Positions 1 to 9,728 are shown, counted from the first letter of the stretch. The stretch: 64,000 bases of DNA from Embleya hyalina (GCF_003967355.1 NZ_BIFH01000024.1:124001-188000); one strand, 5' to 3'. Translations and numbers: made by a program. Notes: generated by a model not told the origin, from the letters alone.

Positions 1-1
1 C

Positions 2-886
2 TGCGTACTGCTCTATCTCCTGGTCGCCACCGTCGGCCGGCTTCAGGGCGATCCCGCCGCGCTGGTCGCCCCCGGACCCGAGGCGCCCTCGCTCGGACAC
101 CCCTTCGGCACCGACCACCTGGGCCGCGACCTGCTGGCCCGGACCGCCGAGGGCGCCTGGACCTCGCTGCTGATCTGCCTGTCCTCGATCGGCTTCGCGA
201 TCGTGGTCGGGGTGCCGCTGGGCGTGCTGGCCGGGCGCCGGCACGGCGGCCGGCTCGACGGGCTGCTGATGCGCGCGGTGGAAACCCTCCAGGCGCTGCC
301 GCAGTTCGTCTTCGTGATGTTCCTGATCGGTCTGATGGGCACGGCCGACATGCACTTCGGGCCGCTCACCGTGGGCAACGGGGCCCGGGTCGCGTTCGCC
401 ATCGGCCTCGGCTTCGTGCCCTACTTCGCCCGGGTCGCGCGCGCCGCGACCGTGGTGGAGATGCAGGAGGACTACGTGGCCAACCTGCGCGGCCTGGGCG
501 TGCCGGAGCGGGAGATCCTCTTCCGCGAGGTGCTGGTCAACGTCTGGCCGCCGGTGCTCGGGCAGGCCTGTCTGGCGATGGCCATCGCGGTCTTCGCCGA
601 GGGGGGCCTGAGCTTCCTGGGTCTGGGCGTGGCCCCGCCGCATGCCACCCTGGGCAATCTGATCGCCGACGCGGGCGGGCAGATCATCGGCGGCGACTGG
701 TGGTACGCCACGCTGCCCGGCACGGTCCTGGTGCTCGGCATCCTGGGCTTCAACCTGCTCGGCGACACGGTCGGCGGCCGATCGGGCCGCCGCGCGCGAC
801 CTGCCCCGGGCGTCCGGCGCGTCCCGGGCCGGCGACCGAGTCCGTCCGTCCCGACCCCCACCCCCAACCCCAAGGAGACCCAGTGA
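2..886 (+). CDS. Peptide/nickel ABC transporter permease, DppC/OppC type (5' end missing)
   Basis: Membrane channel subunit of a peptide- or nickel-type ABC importer; the partner permease should lie upstream, outside the window. The frame is open from the left edge, so the first membrane segment and start codon are missing; 294 codons are visible. The stretch HPFGTDHLGRDLLAR is the hallmark of the DppC/OppC N-terminal region and is followed by about five hydrophobic segments. The ATPase-contacting loop, RGLGVPEREILFREVLVN, begins near position 488. The last ~40 residues form a Pro/Arg-rich tail that is not typical of the family. The stop overlaps the GTG of the next gene (GTGA), so the two are probably translationally coupled. 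The substrate cannot be deduced. Confidence 0.93.
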   Translation, partial: CVLLYLLVATVGRLQGDPAALVAPGPEAPSLGHPFGTDHLGRDLLARTAEGAWTSLLICLSSIGFAIVVGVPLGVLAGRRHGGRLDGLLMRAVETLQALPQFVFVMFLIGLMGTADMHFGPLTVGNGARVAFAIGLGFVPYFARVARAATVVEMQEDYVANLRGLGVPEREILFREVLVNVWPPVLGQACLAMAIAVFAEGGLSFLGLGVAPPHATLGNLIADAGGQIIGGDWWYATLPGTVLVLGILGFNLLGDTVGGRSGRRARPAPGVRRVPGRRPSPSVPTPTPNPKETQ

Positions 887-2466
887 CCCCGGTGCGCAGA
901 GTCGGCCTGAACCGTCGAGGCTTTCTCGGCCTCGCGGCGCTCGCGGCGGCCGGCGGCACCGGCGTGCTCACCGCGTGTTCCGGCTCCTCGGGCGACAAGC
1001 GGGTGGCCGATCGGCACAAGGACGGCATCCTGCGGATCGGCGTCGCCTCCGCGCCGAGCAGCCTCAATCCGCTCGACTCCGGCTCGGAGATCACCCGCTG
1101 GATCGCCGAGCCGATCATGGAGAGCCTGTACCGCTACGACGCCGGCCTCGCCTCGGTGCCGCTGCTCGCCGACGGCGAACCGCTGATCAGCGAGGACGGG
1201 CTGGCCTGGACCATCCGGCTGCGCCAGGGCGTGCTCTGGCACAACGGCACGCCGTTCACCGCCGACGACGTGGTGGCCACCCTCGCGCACATGCTCGACC
1301 TGTCGGCCGGCAGCGAGTGGATCACCTACATGCTCGGCTACCTCTCCCGGTTCGAGAAGGTCGACGAGCACACCGTGCGGATCGTGCTCGGCAAGCCGTA
1401 CGGCCTGCTGCGTTCGCATCTGACCAACCTGCCGATCACCCACCGGGACTTCGTGGCCCGCAAGGACACGATGATGGGCACCGGCCCGTACCGGCTCGAC
1501 ACCTTCGTGGCCGGCCAGAGCTTCACCCTCTCCCGGTTCGACCGCTACCACGGCGGCCAGTACCCGGCCGGCTCCGCGCCCGCGTTCGCCGGCATGCAGT
1601 ACACCGTCTTCACCGACGCCAACACGCGCGTGCTGAGCCTGCGTCAGGGCAAGGTCGACCTGATCACCGCGCCGTCCTTCGCCACCTTCGACACCATCCG
1701 CAAGGACCGCTCGCTCGCGCTGGTGCTCACCGAGGCGCCGCTGGACGTGCTCAGTTACGTGATGATGCGCAAGGAGCCGTTCAGCGACCCGGACTTCCGC
1801 AAGGCGGTCGCGCTGTCGATGGACCGCCAGGGCGTGTTGCAGCGGGTGTACGGCGGCGAGGGCACCATCGGACAGGGCCCGATCGGGCCCGCCGAACTCG
1901 GCTGGGACGCCGGGCTCACCCCGTTCGCGCCCGCGCCCGACCTCGCCCGGGCCCGCGAACTGCTGGCCCGGGCCAAGACCGGCAAGCGCTCGTTCACCGT
2001 GACCATCGGTACCAACCAGGGCATCCGCGATGTCGCCCAGGTGCTGGTCGCCGGCTGGAAGCAGGTCGGACTCGACGTGACCATCGAGCAGTTGGCCGGC
2101 GGTCCCTGGTCGAACAAGTGGCTCTCGCGCGACTACGACATGCTGATGAACACCTTCTCCTCCGGGTTCACCTCCGGCCCGGCGAACTACCTCACGCTCG
2201 CCCCCGCCGGGTCCACCAACGTGCTCTCCTGCGGCTACGCCAACCCCGAGGTGGACCGGCTGATCGACACCGTCTGGCAGACCTCGAACGACGCCGAGCG
2301 GGCGGCCGCGCTGTCCCGGGTGAACCGGCTGCTCGCCGAGGACGCGGTGATCACCCCGCCGGTCCACCCCAAGCTCGCGCTGGCCCAGCGCGCCGAGTTG
2401 TCCCCGCTCGACCCCACGATGTTGCGGATCAGCCGGCTCGACCCGCAGCACCTGCGGTTCGTGTGA
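883..2466 (+). CDS. ABC transporter substrate-binding lipoprotein, family 5 (Tat exported)
   Basis: Extracellular solute-binding lipoprotein of the dipeptide/nickel importer (SBP family 5), 527 residues. The GTG at 883 is chosen because AAGGAG lies 7 nt upstream and it overlaps the preceding stop. The N-terminus carries a twin-arginine motif (NRRGFLG) followed by a hydrophobic core and the lipobox LTAC, so the protein is probably exported folded by Tat and lipid-anchored. The mature part has family features such as RIGVASAPSSLNPLDSGSE near the start and the QGVLWHNGTPFTADDVV segment. It sits between the permease and the two ATPases, with a 1-nt overlap to the next gene (TGATG). Confidence 0.93.
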   Translation: MTPVRRVGLNRRGFLGLAALAAAGGTGVLTACSGSSGDKRVADRHKDGILRIGVASAPSSLNPLDSGSEITRWIAEPIMESLYRYDAGLASVPLLADGEPLISEDGLAWTIRLRQGVLWHNGTPFTADDVVATLAHMLDLSAGSEWITYMLGYLSRFEKVDEHTVRIVLGKPYGLLRSHLTNLPITHRDFVARKDTMMGTGPYRLDTFVAGQSFTLSRFDRYHGGQYPAGSAPAFAGMQYTVFTDANTRVLSLRQGKVDLITAPSFATFDTIRKDRSLALVLTEAPLDVLSYVMMRKEPFSDPDFRKAVALSMDRQGVLQRVYGGEGTIGQGPIGPAELGWDAGLTPFAPAPDLARARELLARAKTGKRSFTVTIGTNQGIRDVAQVLVAGWKQVGLDVTIEQLAGGPWSNKWLSRDYDMLMNTFSSGFTSGPANYLTLAPAGSTNVLSCGYANPEVDRLIDTVWQTSNDAERAAALSRVNRLLAEDAVITPPVHPKLALAQRAELSPLDPTMLRISRLDPQHLRFV

Positions 2467-3434
2467 TGGCGGATCCGACCGCGGGCGCGGTGCCGCTGTT
2501 GCGGGTGCGCGACCTCGACGTCACCTATCCCGGCCCGGTGCCCGCGGTGCGCGGGGTCTCCTTCGACGTCGCGCCGGGCGAGATCCTGGGCCTGGTCGGC
2601 GAGTCGGGCAGCGGCAAGAGCAGCGTGTGCACCGCGCTGACGGGCCTGCTGCCGGCCGGTGCGCACCGCCGCGCCGACGCCATCGAGTTCGAGGGCACCG
2701 ACCTGGCCGCGCTGCGCGAGCGCGACCTGCGCCGGGTGCGCGGCCGGCGGCTCGCGTTCGTGCCGCAACAACCGATGACCTCGCTGGCGCCGACCACCCC
2801 CGTCGTGCGCCAACTGCGCTGGTACCTGGGCGATCGGCTGACCGACGTCGAGGTCCGCGAGACGCTGACCGGCATCGGCCTGGGCCCGGTCCTGGACCGG
2901 CCGCGCGACCTGCCCGGCAGCTTCTCCGGCGGGCAACTCCAGCGGGTGGTGATCGCCATCGCGGCGCTCGCGCACGAACCCGCGCTGCTGCTCGCCGACG
3001 AGCCCACCACCACGCTGGACGCGACCGTGCAGGCCCAGGTGTTGCGGCTGCTGCTGACCCTGCGGGACAAACTCGGACTGGCCATGGTCTACGTCTCGCA
3101 CGACCTCGCGGTGGTGTCCACGATCTGTGACCGGGTCGGGGTGATGTACGGCGGCCGACTGGTGGAGATTGCCCCCGTGCGGGAGTTGTTCGCCGCGCCG
3201 CGACACCTGTACACCCGGGCGCTGCTCGCCGCGATGCCCGCGACCACGCCGGCGGATCGGCCGCTGCGCGCGATCGAGGGCACCGCCGAGGGGGCGAACC
3301 TGCTGCCGGGCTGCCCGTTCGCGCCGCGCTGCCCGCAGGTGCTGCCGGTCTGCCGGGAGCGCATGCCCGAGCCCACCGCACACGGGCCGGGCACGGTGCG
3401 CTGCCACCTCGCGAGTGAGCGGGTCGGGGCATGA
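2466..3434 (+). CDS. Peptide ABC transporter ATPase, DppD/OppD type
   Basis: First ATPase of the importer, 322 residues, cytoplasmic. Walker A GESGSGKS is at residues 45-52, the ABC signature reads FSGGQLQR, and the Walker B region is LLLADEPTTTLD followed by the H-loop in VYVSHDLAVV. The C-terminal oligopeptide-transporter extension is present with its Cys-rich segment (GCPFAPRCPQVLPVC). The ATG overlaps the stop of the binding protein by one base, and the end overlaps the next ATPase (ATGA). All catalytic motifs look intact. Confidence 0.93.
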   Translation: MADPTAGAVPLLRVRDLDVTYPGPVPAVRGVSFDVAPGEILGLVGESGSGKSSVCTALTGLLPAGAHRRADAIEFEGTDLAALRERDLRRVRGRRLAFVPQQPMTSLAPTTPVVRQLRWYLGDRLTDVEVRETLTGIGLGPVLDRPRDLPGSFSGGQLQRVVIAIAALAHEPALLLADEPTTTLDATVQAQVLRLLLTLRDKLGLAMVYVSHDLAVVSTICDRVGVMYGGRLVEIAPVRELFAAPRHLYTRALLAAMPATTPADRPLRAIEGTAEGANLLPGCPFAPRCPQVLPVCRERMPEPTAHGPGTVRCHLASERVGA

Positions 3435-4408
3435 GCGCGCTGCTCGACGTACGGGGGCTGACCCGTCGGTTCACCCTGCCGCGACCGTTCGGCCGGCGGA
3501 CCGCGCCGCGGGTGGTGCACGCGGTCGAGGACGTCTCGTTCGAGGTCGCGGCCGGCGAGGTGTTGGCCGTGGTCGGCGAGTCCGGGTGCGGCAAGACCAC
3601 CGTCGCCCGGGTGCTCGCGGGCCTGGACACCGCGACCTCGGGCACCGTCGCACTGGCCGGCCGCGAGCTGACCGGCGGCCGAACCCCCGCCGATCAGCGG
3701 CTGATCCAGCTCGTCACGCAGAACCCGCGGGCCGCGTTCAACCGCCGCCGTACCCTGCGGCACGCCCTCGACCAGCCGCTGCGGGTGCACGGCCTGGGCG
3801 CCGGCCGCGCCGAACGGGACGCGCTGGTGGCCGAGATGGTCGAGCGGGTCGGCCTGTCGACGGAGCACCTGGACCGCCTCCCCGGCGAACTCAGCGGCGG
3901 CGAACTGGCCCGCCTGGTGCTCGCCCGCGCGCTGCTCGTGCGCCCGCGCGTGCTGGTCCTGGACGAGCCCACCGCGAGCCTGGACGCGAGTGTCAAGGCG
4001 ACCGTGGTCGACCTGCTGCTGCGGCTGCGCGCCGAGTCGGACCTGGCGATCGTGGTGATCACCCACGAGATCGACATCGCCCGCCGGCTCGCCGACCGGG
4101 CCGCGGTGATGTACCTGGGGCGCGTCGTCGAGCTGGGGCCGGCCGCCTCGGTCCTGGCCCGGCCGCGCCACCCGTATCCGCGCCTGCTGCTCGCGAGCGT
4201 GCCGGTGCCGGACCCCGAGCGGATCGGCCCGGCGAGCGCGGCGGACTTCGGCGCGGGCGCGATCGGCGAGGTGCCCTCGGCGCTGGACCCGCCGTCGGGC
4301 TGCGCGTTCCATCCGCGGTGTGCCCTGGCGACCGAGGTGTGCGCCGAGCGGCGGCCGGCGCGGGAGGTCCTGGACGACGTCGAGGTCGCCTGCCACCACC
4401 CCGGCTGA
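3431..4408 (+). CDS. Peptide ABC transporter ATPase, DppF/OppF type
   Basis: Second ATPase of the importer, 325 residues, expected to pair with the preceding ATPase. Walker A is GESGCGKTT, the signature is LSGGELARL, Walker B is VLVLDEPTASLD, and the H-loop lies in IVVITHEID. The C-terminal Cys segment GCAFHPRCALATEVC matches the oligopeptide ABC C-terminal domain. It is the last gene of the operon; the next gene is convergent and ends 23 bp downstream. Confidence 0.93.
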   Translation: MSALLDVRGLTRRFTLPRPFGRRTAPRVVHAVEDVSFEVAAGEVLAVVGESGCGKTTVARVLAGLDTATSGTVALAGRELTGGRTPADQRLIQLVTQNPRAAFNRRRTLRHALDQPLRVHGLGAGRAERDALVAEMVERVGLSTEHLDRLPGELSGGELARLVLARALLVRPRVLVLDEPTASLDASVKATVVDLLLRLRAESDLAIVVITHEIDIARRLADRAAVMYLGRVVELGPAASVLARPRHPYPRLLLASVPVPDPERIGPASAADFGAGAIGEVPSALDPPSGCAFHPRCALATEVCAERRPAREVLDDVEVACHHPG

Positions 4409-4431
4409 GGTCGGAGCCGGCCCGGGCCCGC

Positions 4432-4872
4432 TCAGGCGGGAATCGGCCGGCCCGCCGCCCGGAGCAGCCGCCCGGCGACCACTTCGGGCACGATCCGGAA
4501 GAACCCGTGTGGGTGTTCCGACTCCCACATGGGCGGCAGCACCTCGGCCAGCCGGGCACCCTCGTGCGATTCGTCCACCCGCGACACCCGGCCGGTGACC
4601 GTGACGGTCCACCCGTCGTGCTCGCGCGGGTCCCAGGCGTCCGCCTCGAACGCGCACACACCGTCGTGCAGCGCCGCGTGTACCCGCCGGTCGGCGGCCA
4701 GTCGGAAGGCGAGCGTGCCCCGGTCGAGCCGGAAGCGCACCGGCAGGATCGCGGGCAGCGCGTCCAGGGTGAACACGACCCGCCCGATCGGCACGGAGGC
4801 CATCAGGCCGAGCGCGTCCTCGGGCGCGAGTTCGCGCGGGGCCCGCGCGTATCGATTCGTGTCGTCCGGCAT
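4432..4872 (-). CDS. Pyridoxamine 5'-phosphate oxidase-like split-barrel protein
   Basis: Small cytoplasmic flavin- or heme-binding protein of the PNPOx-like split-barrel superfamily, 146 residues from the ATG at 4872. Family signs are the N-terminal RELAPEDALGLMASVPIGRVVF, the strand pattern around PAILPVRFRL, and the WTVTVTGRVSRVD segment near the middle. Actinomycete members are often F420- or FMN-dependent reductases or heme-binding proteins; the sequence does not decide which. An in-frame TTG at 4914 could add 14 residues. A GGAGG lies only 1-2 nt before the ATG, which is unusually close, so the start is uncertain. Confidence 0.82.
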   Translation of the reverse strand: MPDDTNRYARAPRELAPEDALGLMASVPIGRVVFTLDALPAILPVRFRLDRGTLAFRLAADRRVHAALHDGVCAFEADAWDPREHDGWTVTVTGRVSRVDESHEGARLAEVLPPMWESEHPHGFFRIVPEVVAGRLLRAAGRPIPA

Positions 4873-4914
4873 GCCTCCAGCGTGCCCCGGGGCCGGCCGC
4901 GTGCGCAGGGGCAA

Positions 4915-5443
4915 AAGTCCCGGATGTGTGGACCGTCGGTCGGCCGGGTGGAGGCGGCTCGGCGAGGGGCGCGCATTCGGGTATCGATTCGGTGTACGGC
5001 GGCGTGTCGGCGCGCACCGCTATCCTCGGGGTATTCCGCAAATCCGGAAAGTTGATCAACATTTCGCCGAGCACTCGCTTTATCGACCCCACTTGGTCCA
5101 TTGCGCACGGATAATCGCCGTACTCCTCATGCGGAAGGCGGAACTCCGCACTACTCCGCAAGGAGGGGATCGCGCGACGAAACCTCCTCAGGTGCCCGGA
5201 AACCACCGGGGCATGCCGGACGTCCTGAGTGGTACGGGGATCGGCGAGGGTGCCCCGGACGTTCGTGGTGATAACAAAAGTGTTTCGCGAAGGAAAAGTC
5301 CGGGTGAGCTATGACACGCGTGTTCTCGGTGCTTGATCGATCCGACTTCGATCGGGCAAGCTGAACCGTCAGACCGACCGGGACGGCACGAATTCCTGGC
5401 CAACTGTAATGTTGGGAATGTTTTCGGGGGTCCAGGGAGAGAT
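4915..5443. other. Intergenic region upstream of the hopanoid operon, no gene seen
   Basis: About 530 bp with no convincing coding frame and lower GC than its surroundings. It should hold the promoter of hpnC. I see an imperfect inverted repeat at 5331-5359 (CTTGATCGATCC facing CGATCGGGCAAG, 9 of 12 pairs) and a short one near 5034 (TTCCG/CGGAA). No consensus promoter pair could be assigned with confidence. Confidence 0.5.
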
Positions 5444-6343
5444 ATGGGGAGTGATTCCCGCGGTCTCGAGCGCGCGCCCGGCGCGAGCGACGACGACACG
5501 GCGGGCATCGACGCCGCGATCATCGACCCGGACGTCGTCATGCGTCAGGCCGGGCACGAGAACTTTCCCGTGGCGATGGGGATCCTGCGCCCCGATCACC
5601 GGCGACACCTGCTGGCCGTCTACGGCTTCGCCCGCCTGGTCGACGACATCGGCGACGAGGCCGAGGGGGACCGCGTCGCCCAGCTCGACGCGTTCGAGAC
5701 GGACCTGCGTCGGGTCTTCACCGGCGAGCCGCGCCTCGAGGTGTTGCGCCGACTGCAACCGAGCGTGCGCGAACTCGATCTGCCGATCGAGCCGTTCCTG
5801 GGTCTGATCGAGGCCAACCGGCAGGACCAGGTGGTCCGCCGCTACGCGACCTACGACGACCTGGTCGCGTACTGCGCGCTGTCCGCCGATCCGGTCGGCC
5901 GGATCGTGCTGCACGTGTTCGGCCGCGCCACCGAGGAACGCGTCGCCCGCTCCGACGAGATCTGCACCGCGCTCCAGATCGTCGAGCACCTGCAGGACGT
6001 GGCGGAAGACCTCGACCGTGACCGGATCTACCTCCCGCGGGAGGACATGGACCGGTTCGGCGTCACCGAGGCCGACCTCGCCGCGCCCGCCGCCACGCCC
6101 TCGGTGCGGCGGCTGATCGCCTACGAGGCACACCGCGCGACGCGGCTGCTGCGCACCGGCGCACCGCTCGCGGGGACACTGCGAGGGCGCGAGCGCCTCG
6201 CGATCGCCGGATTCGTGGCCGGTGGAAGAGCGGCCCTGGCCGCGATCGGCGACGTCGGCTTCGACGTCCTGGCCCACCGGGCGAAACCCGGGAAGGCCGC
6301 CCTGCTGCGCGAGCTGTCCGGCGTACTGGTACGAAAGAGGTAA
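5444..6343 (+). CDS. hpnC: Hydroxysqualene synthase HpnC
   Basis: Isoprenoid head-to-head synthase family member, 299 residues, predicted to convert presqualene diphosphate to hydroxysqualene. The ATG at 5444 is preferred over upstream starts because AGGGAGAG lies just before it. The first Asp-rich motif is VDDIGDE and the second region reads LQDVAEDLDRDRIYLPRED, as in squalene/phytoene synthases. It is the first gene of the hopanoid operon and is followed 10 bp later by its paralogue hpnD. In the HpnCDE route, HpnD makes presqualene diphosphate, HpnC makes hydroxysqualene and HpnE reduces it to squalene. Confidence 0.93.
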   Translation: MGSDSRGLERAPGASDDDTAGIDAAIIDPDVVMRQAGHENFPVAMGILRPDHRRHLLAVYGFARLVDDIGDEAEGDRVAQLDAFETDLRRVFTGEPRLEVLRRLQPSVRELDLPIEPFLGLIEANRQDQVVRRYATYDDLVAYCALSADPVGRIVLHVFGRATEERVARSDEICTALQIVEHLQDVAEDLDRDRIYLPREDMDRFGVTEADLAAPAATPSVRRLIAYEAHRATRLLRTGAPLAGTLRGRERLAIAGFVAGGRAALAAIGDVGFDVLAHRAKPGKAALLRELSGVLVRKR

Positions 6344-6353
6344 AAGGGGAACC

Positions 6354-7235
6354 ATGGACGTCGACGCTTCGTATGCGTATTGCGAGCGCCTGACCCGCAA
6401 TCAGGCGCGCAACTTCTACTACGGCATCAGGCTGCTGCCCGAGCCCAAGCGCCTCGCGCTCAGCGCCGTGTACGCCTTCGCGCGAGAGATCGACGACATC
6501 GGCGACGGCGACCTGCCCGCCGACCGCAAGGTCGCCGAGCTGGCCCGGATGCGCAAGCAGCTCAAGGACCTGAGCGCGGACCGCGATCCGGTCGCGGTCG
6601 CGCTCGCCGACGCCGCGACCCGGTTTCCGATCCCGCTGTCCGCGCTCGACGAACTGATCGACGGCGTCGAGATGGACGTGCGCGAGACCGAGTACGAGAC
6701 CTTCGACGAGCTGCGGGTCTACTGCCGCTGCGTGGCGGGCTCGGTGGGCCGGCTCTCGCTGGGCATCTTCGGCTCCCGCGACTCGCTGCACGCGCCCGAC
6801 CTGGCCGACACCCTGGGCATCGCGCTCCAGATCACCAACATCCTCCGCGACATCAAGGAGGACAAGGAAAACGGCCGGGTCTACCTGCCCCGCGAGGACC
6901 TGGCCAAGTTCGGCCTGGAGGACGCGTGGCACCGGGACGGCGGGTTCACCCAGAGCGCCGCGTTCGACGACATGGTCCGCTTCGAGGCCGAGCGCGCCGA
7001 ACAGCTCTTCGAGCGGGGCCTGACCCTGCTCTCGCTGCTCGACCGGCGCAGCGCCGCCAGCACCGGGGCGATGGCGGGCATCTACCGCCGGCTGCTCACC
7101 AGGATCCGCGAGGAACCGGGCCAGGTGCTGATGGGCCGGCTCTCCCTCCCGGGTTGGGAGAAGGCCGAGATCGCCGCGCGCGCGCTGGCCGGAGTGCCGG
7201 TCGGCGCCCGCTCGCTGCTCGCGCGCGGGCGGTGA
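6354..7235 (+). CDS. hpnD: Presqualene diphosphate synthase HpnD
   Basis: Condenses two farnesyl diphosphates to presqualene diphosphate; 293 residues. The ATG at 6354 follows a purine-rich site (AAAAGGGGA). Substrate-binding Asp motifs are EIDDIGDGD and NILRDIKEDKENGRVYLP, both intact; the ARNFYYGIRLLP segment near the N-terminus is characteristic of this family. Paralogous to the upstream hpnC. About 90 bp separate it from hpnE, the widest gap in this operon, so an additional internal promoter is possible but none was identified. Confidence 0.94.
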   Translation: MDVDASYAYCERLTRNQARNFYYGIRLLPEPKRLALSAVYAFAREIDDIGDGDLPADRKVAELARMRKQLKDLSADRDPVAVALADAATRFPIPLSALDELIDGVEMDVRETEYETFDELRVYCRCVAGSVGRLSLGIFGSRDSLHAPDLADTLGIALQITNILRDIKEDKENGRVYLPREDLAKFGLEDAWHRDGGFTQSAAFDDMVRFEAERAEQLFERGLTLLSLLDRRSAASTGAMAGIYRRLLTRIREEPGQVLMGRLSLPGWEKAEIAARALAGVPVGARSLLARGR

Positions 7236-7325
7236 GACGTCGGGCGTTGACCGGCCCGGAGCCGGTGGGGCAAACCGGTCGCAGGGGCCGGTACAGGGAT
7301 TGATCACGTGGGTACGGAGCAAGGC

Positions 7326-8699
7326 ATGAGCGCACGCATGGTGGTGATCGGGGGCGGCCTGGCGGGCGTCACCGCCGCACTCGCCGCCGCCGACGCCGGC
7401 GTCGAGGTCACCCTCCTCGAGGGTCGGCCCAGACTGGGCGGGGCGACGTTCTCGCTGCGCCGCGACGACATGTGGCTCGACAACGGGCAACACGTCTTCC
7501 TGCGCTGCTGTACCGAATACATCGCGTTCCTGGAGCGCGTCGGCAGCGCCGACAAGGTCTACCTCCAGCCCCGGATGGACGTCCCGGTCCGCACCCCCTG
7601 GGGCACCCGGACCCGGCTCGCCCGCTCCGGCCTGCCCGCCCCGCTGCACCTGTCCTCGGCGCTGGCCCGCTACCCGCTGCTGACCATGGCCGGCCGGGCC
7701 CGGGTCGGCCTCGCCGCGCTCGCCCTGCGCCGGCTCGACCCGGCCGACCCCGCCCTGGACGAGGTCACCTTCGCCGCGTGGCTGGACCGGTTCGGCGTCA
7801 CCGCCCGCGAGCGCGAGGCGATGTGGGACCTGATCGGCATCGCCACCCTCAACCTGCCCGCGACCGAGGCCTCGCTCGCCATGGCGGTCAAGGTCTTCCG
7901 CACCGGCGTGCTCGACCGCAACGACGGCGCGGACATCGGGTGGAGCCTGGTCCCGCTCCAGGAACTGCACGGCGACGCCTCGGCCCGCGCGCTGGCCAAG
8001 GCGGGGGTCCGGGTGCGGCTGCGGGCCCGGGTCGACGCGCTCGACGCCGGCGACGGCGGCTTCGTCGTACACGCCGGCGGCGAGCGGATCGAGGCCGAGG
8101 CGGTGGTACTGGCCGTGCCGCACTACGACGCCGCCCGGCTGCTGCCCGCGGGCGCCCTGCTGCTCGACGACGTGCTCGCCGACCCGAACCTGCTCACCGG
8201 CCTCGGCACCTCGCCGATCGTGAACCTGCACGTGGTCTACGACCGCCCGGTCCTGGACACTCCGCTCGCCGCCGGCATCGGGAGCCCGGTCCAGTGGATG
8301 TTCGACCGCAGCGCCGGCCACGGACTGGCGCCGGGCCGCTACGTGGCGGTGTCGTTGTCCGCGGCGGGTCGGGAAATCGACCTGACGAGCGCGCAGCTGC
8401 GGGATAGGTTCGTCCCGGAGCTGGCCCGCGTGCTGCCCGCTGCCCGGCAGGCCCGGGTGGAGCGGTTCGTGGTCACCAAGGAACGGTCCGCGACCTTCCG
8501 TCCCGCCCCCGGTTCGGGCCGGCTTCGTCCCGGCCCCCGGACCGCGATCCCCGGTCTCGCCCTGGCCGGGGCGTGGACCGCCACCGGATGGCCCGCGACG
8601 ATGGAGGGCGCCGTTCGCAGCGGCCTTTCCGCCGCTCGCGAGGCCCTCCCGCATCTCGGCCGCACCCGTGCCATTCCGGAGAGGACGACGCCGCTATGA
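7326..8699 (+). CDS. hpnE: Hydroxysqualene dehydroxylase HpnE (FAD amine-oxidase fold)
   Basis: FAD-dependent flavoprotein of the amine oxidase/phytoene desaturase superfamily, 457 residues, predicted to convert hydroxysqualene to squalene. The N-terminal dinucleotide-binding motif is VVIGGGLAGVTAAL, with the acidic residue of the Rossmann fold in VTLLEGRPRLGG. The C-terminal FAD-contact region contains GLALAGAWTATGWPATMEGA. The ATG at 7326 is chosen over a GTG at 7308 because GGAG lies 7 nt upstream. It overlaps the next gene by 4 nt (ATGA). Confidence 0.93.
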   Translation: MSARMVVIGGGLAGVTAALAAADAGVEVTLLEGRPRLGGATFSLRRDDMWLDNGQHVFLRCCTEYIAFLERVGSADKVYLQPRMDVPVRTPWGTRTRLARSGLPAPLHLSSALARYPLLTMAGRARVGLAALALRRLDPADPALDEVTFAAWLDRFGVTAREREAMWDLIGIATLNLPATEASLAMAVKVFRTGVLDRNDGADIGWSLVPLQELHGDASARALAKAGVRVRLRARVDALDAGDGGFVVHAGGERIEAEAVVLAVPHYDAARLLPAGALLLDDVLADPNLLTGLGTSPIVNLHVVYDRPVLDTPLAAGIGSPVQWMFDRSAGHGLAPGRYVAVSLSAAGREIDLTSAQLRDRFVPELARVLPAARQARVERFVVTKERSATFRPAPGSGRLRPGPRTAIPGLALAGAWTATGWPATMEGAVRSGLSAAREALPHLGRTRAIPERTTPL

Positions 8700-9724
8700 C
8701 GCTCGCCGACGCATCGATCGCCCCCGCCGTGCTCGATCGCGCGCGCGAGGCGAGTCGCCCCGCGCTGCGGGTCGCGACCGCCCGACTCGAACCGCCCCTG
8801 GCCCGCGTGGCCGCGTACCACATGGGGTGGGCCGACGAGGCGGGCCGCGAACTGCCGGGCAACGGCGGCAAGGCGCTGCGCCCCGCCCTCGCACTGCTGT
8901 CCGCCGAGGCGGTCGGCGCGCCGACCGCCGTGGGCGTTCCGGGCGCGGTCGCGGTCGAACTCGTGCACAACTTCTCGCTGATCCACGACGACCTCATGGA
9001 CGGCGACGAGGAACGTCGGCATCGGCCCACCGCGTGGAAGGTCTTCGGTCCGGGACTCGCCGTCCTGGCGGGCGACGGACTGCTCGTGTTGGCCGAACAG
9101 GTCCTGATGGACGCCGACGAGGCGGACGGCGATCGGGCCGCCCGCCTGCTCACCGAAGCGACCGCCAGGTTGATCGACGGACAGTCCCAGGACCTGTCCT
9201 TCGAGGCCCGACTCGACGTCACCGTCGAGGAGTGCCTGACCATGGCGGGCAACAAGACCGGGGCCCTGCTGGCCTGCGCGTCGGCGATCGGGGCGGCCCT
9301 CGCGGGCGCCGACGAGCGCACCGTGCAGGCGCTGTACGGCTTCGGGCACCATCTCGGCGTCGCCTTCCAGGCGGTGGACGACCTGCTGGGCATCTGGGGG
9401 CGACCCGAGGTGACCGGCAAACCCGCCTGGAACGACCTGCGCCGGCGCAAGAAGTCCGTGCCGGTCGTCGCCGCGCTCGCGAGCGACACGACCGCCGGCC
9501 GTGAGCTGGCGCGCATCTACACGGACGAAGGACCGCGCAACGAGGAGGGACTGGCCCTGGCCGCGCGCCTGGTCGAGGAGGCGGGCGGACGTGCCCGCAC
9601 CGAGACCGAGGCGGCTCGGCGCCTGGAGCAGGCGATGGCCTGCCTGGACTCCCTTGACGTCCCGCAAGGTACCTACACGGACCTGACCTCTCTCGCGGCC
9701 TTCACCACCACTCGGGAGTTGTGA
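8696..9724 (+). CDS. Polyprenyl diphosphate synthase (FPP/GGPP synthase family)
   Basis: Trans-isoprenyl diphosphate synthase, 342 residues, likely supplying farnesyl diphosphate to HpnC/HpnD. The first Asp-rich motif is IHDDLMD (D98, D99, D102) and the second is VDDLLGIWG (D228, D229). The second motif is DDLLG rather than the classical DDxxD. The segment GGKALRPALALLS is the substrate-binding Lys/Arg site. Start overlaps hpnE (ATGA), and shc begins 4 bp after the stop. Chain length cannot be read reliably from sequence; FPP is expected from context. Confidence 0.92.
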   Translation: MTLADASIAPAVLDRAREASRPALRVATARLEPPLARVAAYHMGWADEAGRELPGNGGKALRPALALLSAEAVGAPTAVGVPGAVAVELVHNFSLIHDDLMDGDEERRHRPTAWKVFGPGLAVLAGDGLLVLAEQVLMDADEADGDRAARLLTEATARLIDGQSQDLSFEARLDVTVEECLTMAGNKTGALLACASAIGAALAGADERTVQALYGFGHHLGVAFQAVDDLLGIWGRPEVTGKPAWNDLRRRKKSVPVVAALASDTTAGRELARIYTDEGPRNEEGLALAARLVEEAGGRARTETEAARRLEQAMACLDSLDVPQGTYTDLTSLAAFTTTREL

Positions 9725-9728
9725 AGAG